A stretch of DNA of 64,000 bases from BJGV01 sp965205785 (GTDB lineage: Bacteria > Pseudomonadota > Gammaproteobacteria > Burkholderiales > Nitrosomonadaceae): NCBI GenBank assembly GCA_965205785.1, contig OZ242188.1, positions 1,922,001 to 1,986,000 on the forward strand. The letters run 5' to 3'. Shown piece by piece: positions 62,042 to 64,000 of this stretch. Every line of letters begins with the position of its first letter. The stretch's first letter is position 1. The notes beneath the pieces were generated by a model. It was not told the origin of the DNA, ran no database searches, and saw nothing but the letters and a program-made list of their open reading frames with translations. The position numbers were made by a program, and so were the translations under genes.

Positions 62042-62611
62042 TTAGGCCGTACTAAGCTCTGGAACATGCGAAATCCCTGGACGTGCTATTTTTTTAGCTT
62101 TTTTAGTTTTTCCAGCACGAGAAGGAATGTTGCAGAGTTTACAAATAAGTTTTGGATGAAGATCAAGAGCATGAACTACAAAATTTCCTCCACACTTGGT
62201 GCATGGAGTGGTACAGAGTATTTGGCTACGAATAAAGCGAATTAAGGTCCACGCACGTGTCAGACTTAACGTTTGCTCAAGGTTATTTAATTCTAGGTGC
62301 TCAAGATAAAGCTTATATCCCTTTATAATGGCATCAATGCCCTGAATTTCAGTATGTGCTATCAGGTAGTTATAAATATTTATGAAAAGTGATGAATGAA
62401 TATTTGGTTGCCAACTCATAAACCAATCTTCAGAAAATGGAAGCATTCCTTTTGGTGGAGAAACCCCTTTAATTTCTTTATAAAGTTTAATTAATCTCTC
62501 ACGACTTAAATTTGAGTTGGTCTCTAGTACTTGTAATCGTGCACCAAGCTTGATTAATTCAGTAACAAGCTGTATTTCTTTTGCCTCAGATAAAATACTT
62601 TTATTCCGCAT
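62042..62611 (-). CDS. flhC: Flagellar transcriptional activator FlhC
   Basis: A 189-residue protein with the four zinc-binding cysteines C137, C140, C157 and C160 at the positions known for E. coli FlhC, plus C133. It also has the family segment KGMLPFSEDWFMSWQPNIHSS. With FlhD it forms the FlhD4C2 activator of class II flagellar promoters. flhD starts upstream on the same strand, with a 27-bp gap. Confidence 0.96.
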   Translation of the reverse strand: MRNKSILSEAKEIQLVTELIKLGARLQVLETNSNLSRERLIKLYKEIKGVSPPKGMLPFSEDWFMSWQPNIHSSLFINIYNYLIAHTEIQGIDAIIKGYKLYLEHLELNNLEQTLSLTRAWTLIRFIRSQILCTTPCTKCGGNFVVHALDLHPKLICKLCNIPSRAGKTKKAKKIARPGISHVPELSTA

Positions 62612-62638
62612 GTCGATTAACCTTTGAGTTAAATTGGC

Positions 62639-62956
62639 CTAGACTAGGGCTTCTGCAGGCTGACTAGCCATTAATATTGCTGCGTGAGATAAGGAAGCAG
62701 CGTGATCTCTACTATGGCTTGTCAACATTTCTGCAATTAATCGATCATCAAATCGAAAGCGGCATAATAATGTATTGGAAGAAGCCATTTTTAGAATTTG
62801 ACTAGAACTTAAGTTCTCAATTATTTCAGCAACATCCTGGCCAATTCCTAATCTGTACATTGCAGCGGCTTTATCTTCCCGGAGCATTTTCTGAGCTAGC
62901 AGAATATATCCAAGATTGATTTCCTTTATTTCTCCTAGAATTTCGCTTGTATTCAT
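62639..62956 (-). CDS. flhD: Flagellar transcriptional activator FlhD
   Basis: A 105-residue all-helical protein: INLGYILLAQKMLREDKAAAMYRLG is the FlhD hallmark, and a C-terminal RLIAEMLTSHSRD follows. An AAAGGAA box precedes the ATG. It partners FlhC. Upstream lies a long palindrome that may be an operator. Confidence 0.95.
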   Translation of the reverse strand: MNTSEILGEIKEINLGYILLAQKMLREDKAAAMYRLGIGQDVAEIIENLSSSQILKMASSNTLLCRFRFDDRLIAEMLTSHSRDHAASLSHAAILMASQPAEALV

Positions 62957-63080
62957 TTTGTATGTTCCTTTCTAGCTTTTGTGGACGCTCGAACATGTTG
63001 AATGAGCCAGTGGGATCATTCTCGTTTAATACATAGGAGTGCGTAAATGGGAGGATTTCTAAATACTTAGTAGGATTTTT

Positions 63081-63119
63081 ATTAACTAATATGTAGGAAA
63101 AATTCCTACATAAGTTAAT
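63081..63119. promoter_or_regulatory. Long palindrome upstream of flhDC, candidate operator
   Basis: A core ATGTAGGAA (63091-63099) and TTCCTACAT (63103-63111) with a 3-bp centre is flanked by ATTAACT (63081-63087) and AGTTAAT (63113-63119). It is 125-160 bp upstream of the flhD start and in no gene. Neither strand shows a U-tract after it, which argues against a terminator and for a protein site controlling flhDC. Confidence 0.5.
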
Positions 63120-63206
63120 ACAAGGAATCTAGGCAATAATAAAATTAAGTATTAAGAACGATGCTAGTAAAGGAAATTACTACTAAATAGAATTATTCAG
63201 TTTAGA

Positions 63207-64000
63207 TTAAGTTACTATAATAAATGGCCTTAGAAAGGATGATGCTAAAGCATCGGTATTTAACGGTTTGCTGATTAAGAATCTTTGTGCTCTATCACAT
63301 TTTTTAGTACATAGATATTCTAACTGCTCTTTCGTTTCTACTCCTTCTGCAACAATTGTTAAATTTAGACTTTTTGCTAGAGCAGTAATTGCTGTAACAA
63401 TAGCTAGGCTATCAGAGTTAATTGAAAGATCACGGATAAAAGTTCTATCAATCTTTAACACATCTATAGGAAACCGTTTGAGATAAGCAAGAGATGAATA
63501 GCCAGTACCAAAATCATCAACAGCTATTTTTACTCCCATTTCTTTTAATTCATTTAAAGTATTGATGCTGGCTTCTGCATCCTGCATTAATACAGATTCG
63601 GTTATTTCTAGTTCAAGGCATGCAGGGTGAAGACCAGTTTTATTTAGTACATTTGCTACATGTTCTTTTAGCTGTGGTTGGCCTAACTGTACTGCTGAGA
63701 CATTTACTAAAACGGATATTGGATGACTTGATGAATCATGCCATATTTTTGCTTGCATACAGGCTTGGTACAATACCCACTCACCAATTTTAATAATCAA
63801 ACCGGTTTCATCAGCAAGTGGAATAAATTTATCTGGGGAGAGTAATCCAAACTCAGGATGATTCCATCTTACCAGTGCTTCAGCTGCAATAAAATCCTTC
63901 GTTTCTAGATCAATAACCGGTTGATATTGAAGCAGTAGCTCGCCCCTCTCTACAGCTTTACGTAAAGAGGTTTCTAATACAAGTCGCTTTGATGAAGCTT
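63207..64000 (-). CDS. EAL-domain c-di-GMP phosphodiesterase, C-terminal part (5' end outside window)
   Basis: About 264 codons are visible, and the frame is open to the window edge. The EAL domain is nearly complete: LQYQPVIDLETKDF, the signature as EALVRWNHPEFG, EITESVLM, VDDFGTGYSSLAYLKRFP, LKIDRTFIRD and VVAEGVE-like VAEGVETKEQLEYL. The late motif normally reading QGYL/QGFL is QRFL here, a small deviation. The catalytic residues I can see are intact, so this may be the working phosphodiesterase of the region. N-terminal sensory or GGDEF domains, if any, lie outside. Confidence 0.88.
   Translation of the reverse strand, partial: ASSKRLVLETSLRKAVERGELLLQYQPVIDLETKDFIAAEALVRWNHPEFGLLSPDKFIPLADETGLIIKIGEWVLYQACMQAKIWHDSSSHPISVLVNVSAVQLGQPQLKEHVANVLNKTGLHPACLELEITESVLMQDAEASINTLNELKEMGVKIAVDDFGTGYSSLAYLKRFPIDVLKIDRTFIRDLSINSDSLAIVTAITALAKSLNLTIVAEGVETKEQLEYLCTKKCDRAQRFLISKPLNTDALASSFLRPFIIVT

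Overview
This is an AT-rich stretch of a Gram-negative bacterial chromosome. The gene content points to a motile betaproteobacterium, most likely within or near Nitrosomonadales. The main grounds are the FlhD/FlhC flagellar master regulators followed by fliA, a siroheme sulfite reductase in one operon with an APS-type CysH, and a complete System I cytochrome c maturation operon (ccmA-I). A pnt transhydrogenase with its alpha subunit split in two also fits. Genus is not resolvable from the sequence alone. I see no rRNA, CRISPR array or intact insertion sequence.

Layout. 0-1.2 kb holds the 5' end of mutL and a CysB-type LysR regulator. 1.3-7.3 kb is an assimilatory sulfate block: a TauE/SafE permease, sulfite reductase, APS reductase, and the ATP sulfurylase subunits CysD and CysN. 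7.4-14 kb holds an 1183-residue multi-domain Fe-S/flavin oxidoreductase followed by pntA1-pntA2-pntB. 14-17.2 kb holds an outer-membrane porin of the alginate-export type and a secreted helical protein. 17.3-20.4 kb is a housekeeping operon (tmk, holB, tatD-like, AhpD-like). 20.4-25.1 kb is a gene-poor accessory islet: two paralogous phage-type helix-turn-helix proteins, a nucleotidyltransferase, and two membrane-anchored repeat proteins of unknown function. 25.1-32.7 kb holds an HD-GYP gene with a frameshift, uvrB, an aspartate aminotransferase, and a remarkable TolA-like/AsmA-like fusion. tRNA-Asn lies at 33.0 kb, with a partial 3' copy 146 bp downstream. 33.5-38.1 kb holds small unknown genes and an M48 protease/DUF898 pair. 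38.1-45.1 kb is housekeeping (ftsB, eno, pyrG, L,D-transpeptidase, tadA, rRNA/tRNA methyltransferase, greB, glk). 45.2-52.8 kb is ccmABCDEFGHI. 53.1-58.5 kb holds two sensor kinases and three receiver-domain outputs. 58.7-64 kb is a motility/c-di-GMP region (GGDEF-like, fliT, ycgR, fliA, flhC, flhD, and an EAL protein cut by the window edge).

The genes fit a respiratory lifestyle with many c-type cytochromes. Sulfate is activated by CysDN, reduced directly as APS by the CysH with two cysteine pairs, and then reduced by the siroheme protein. No APS kinase and no CysJ-type flavoprotein is seen. The large oxidoreductase and the NADPH-producing transhydrogenase just downstream are therefore candidates, by position only, for supplying electrons.

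Several c-di-GMP or signalling genes look eroded: the HD-GYP tail is out of frame, a NarL-type hybrid kinase is cut by one TGA, the GGDEF motif reads GLEEF, and the YcgR PilZ motif has lost its second Arg. The strongest regulatory sites seen by eye are a perfect CRP-type core upstream of ccmC, an FNR-type box upstream of the porin, a sigma-28-type promoter upstream of ycgR, and a long palindrome upstream of flhDC. I did not find a convincing complete new defence or mobile system. The best leads are the 20.4-25 kb islet, the TolA/AsmA fusion, the 1183-residue oxidoreductase, the recently duplicated CcmI domain, and a possible small RNA near 36.7 kb.
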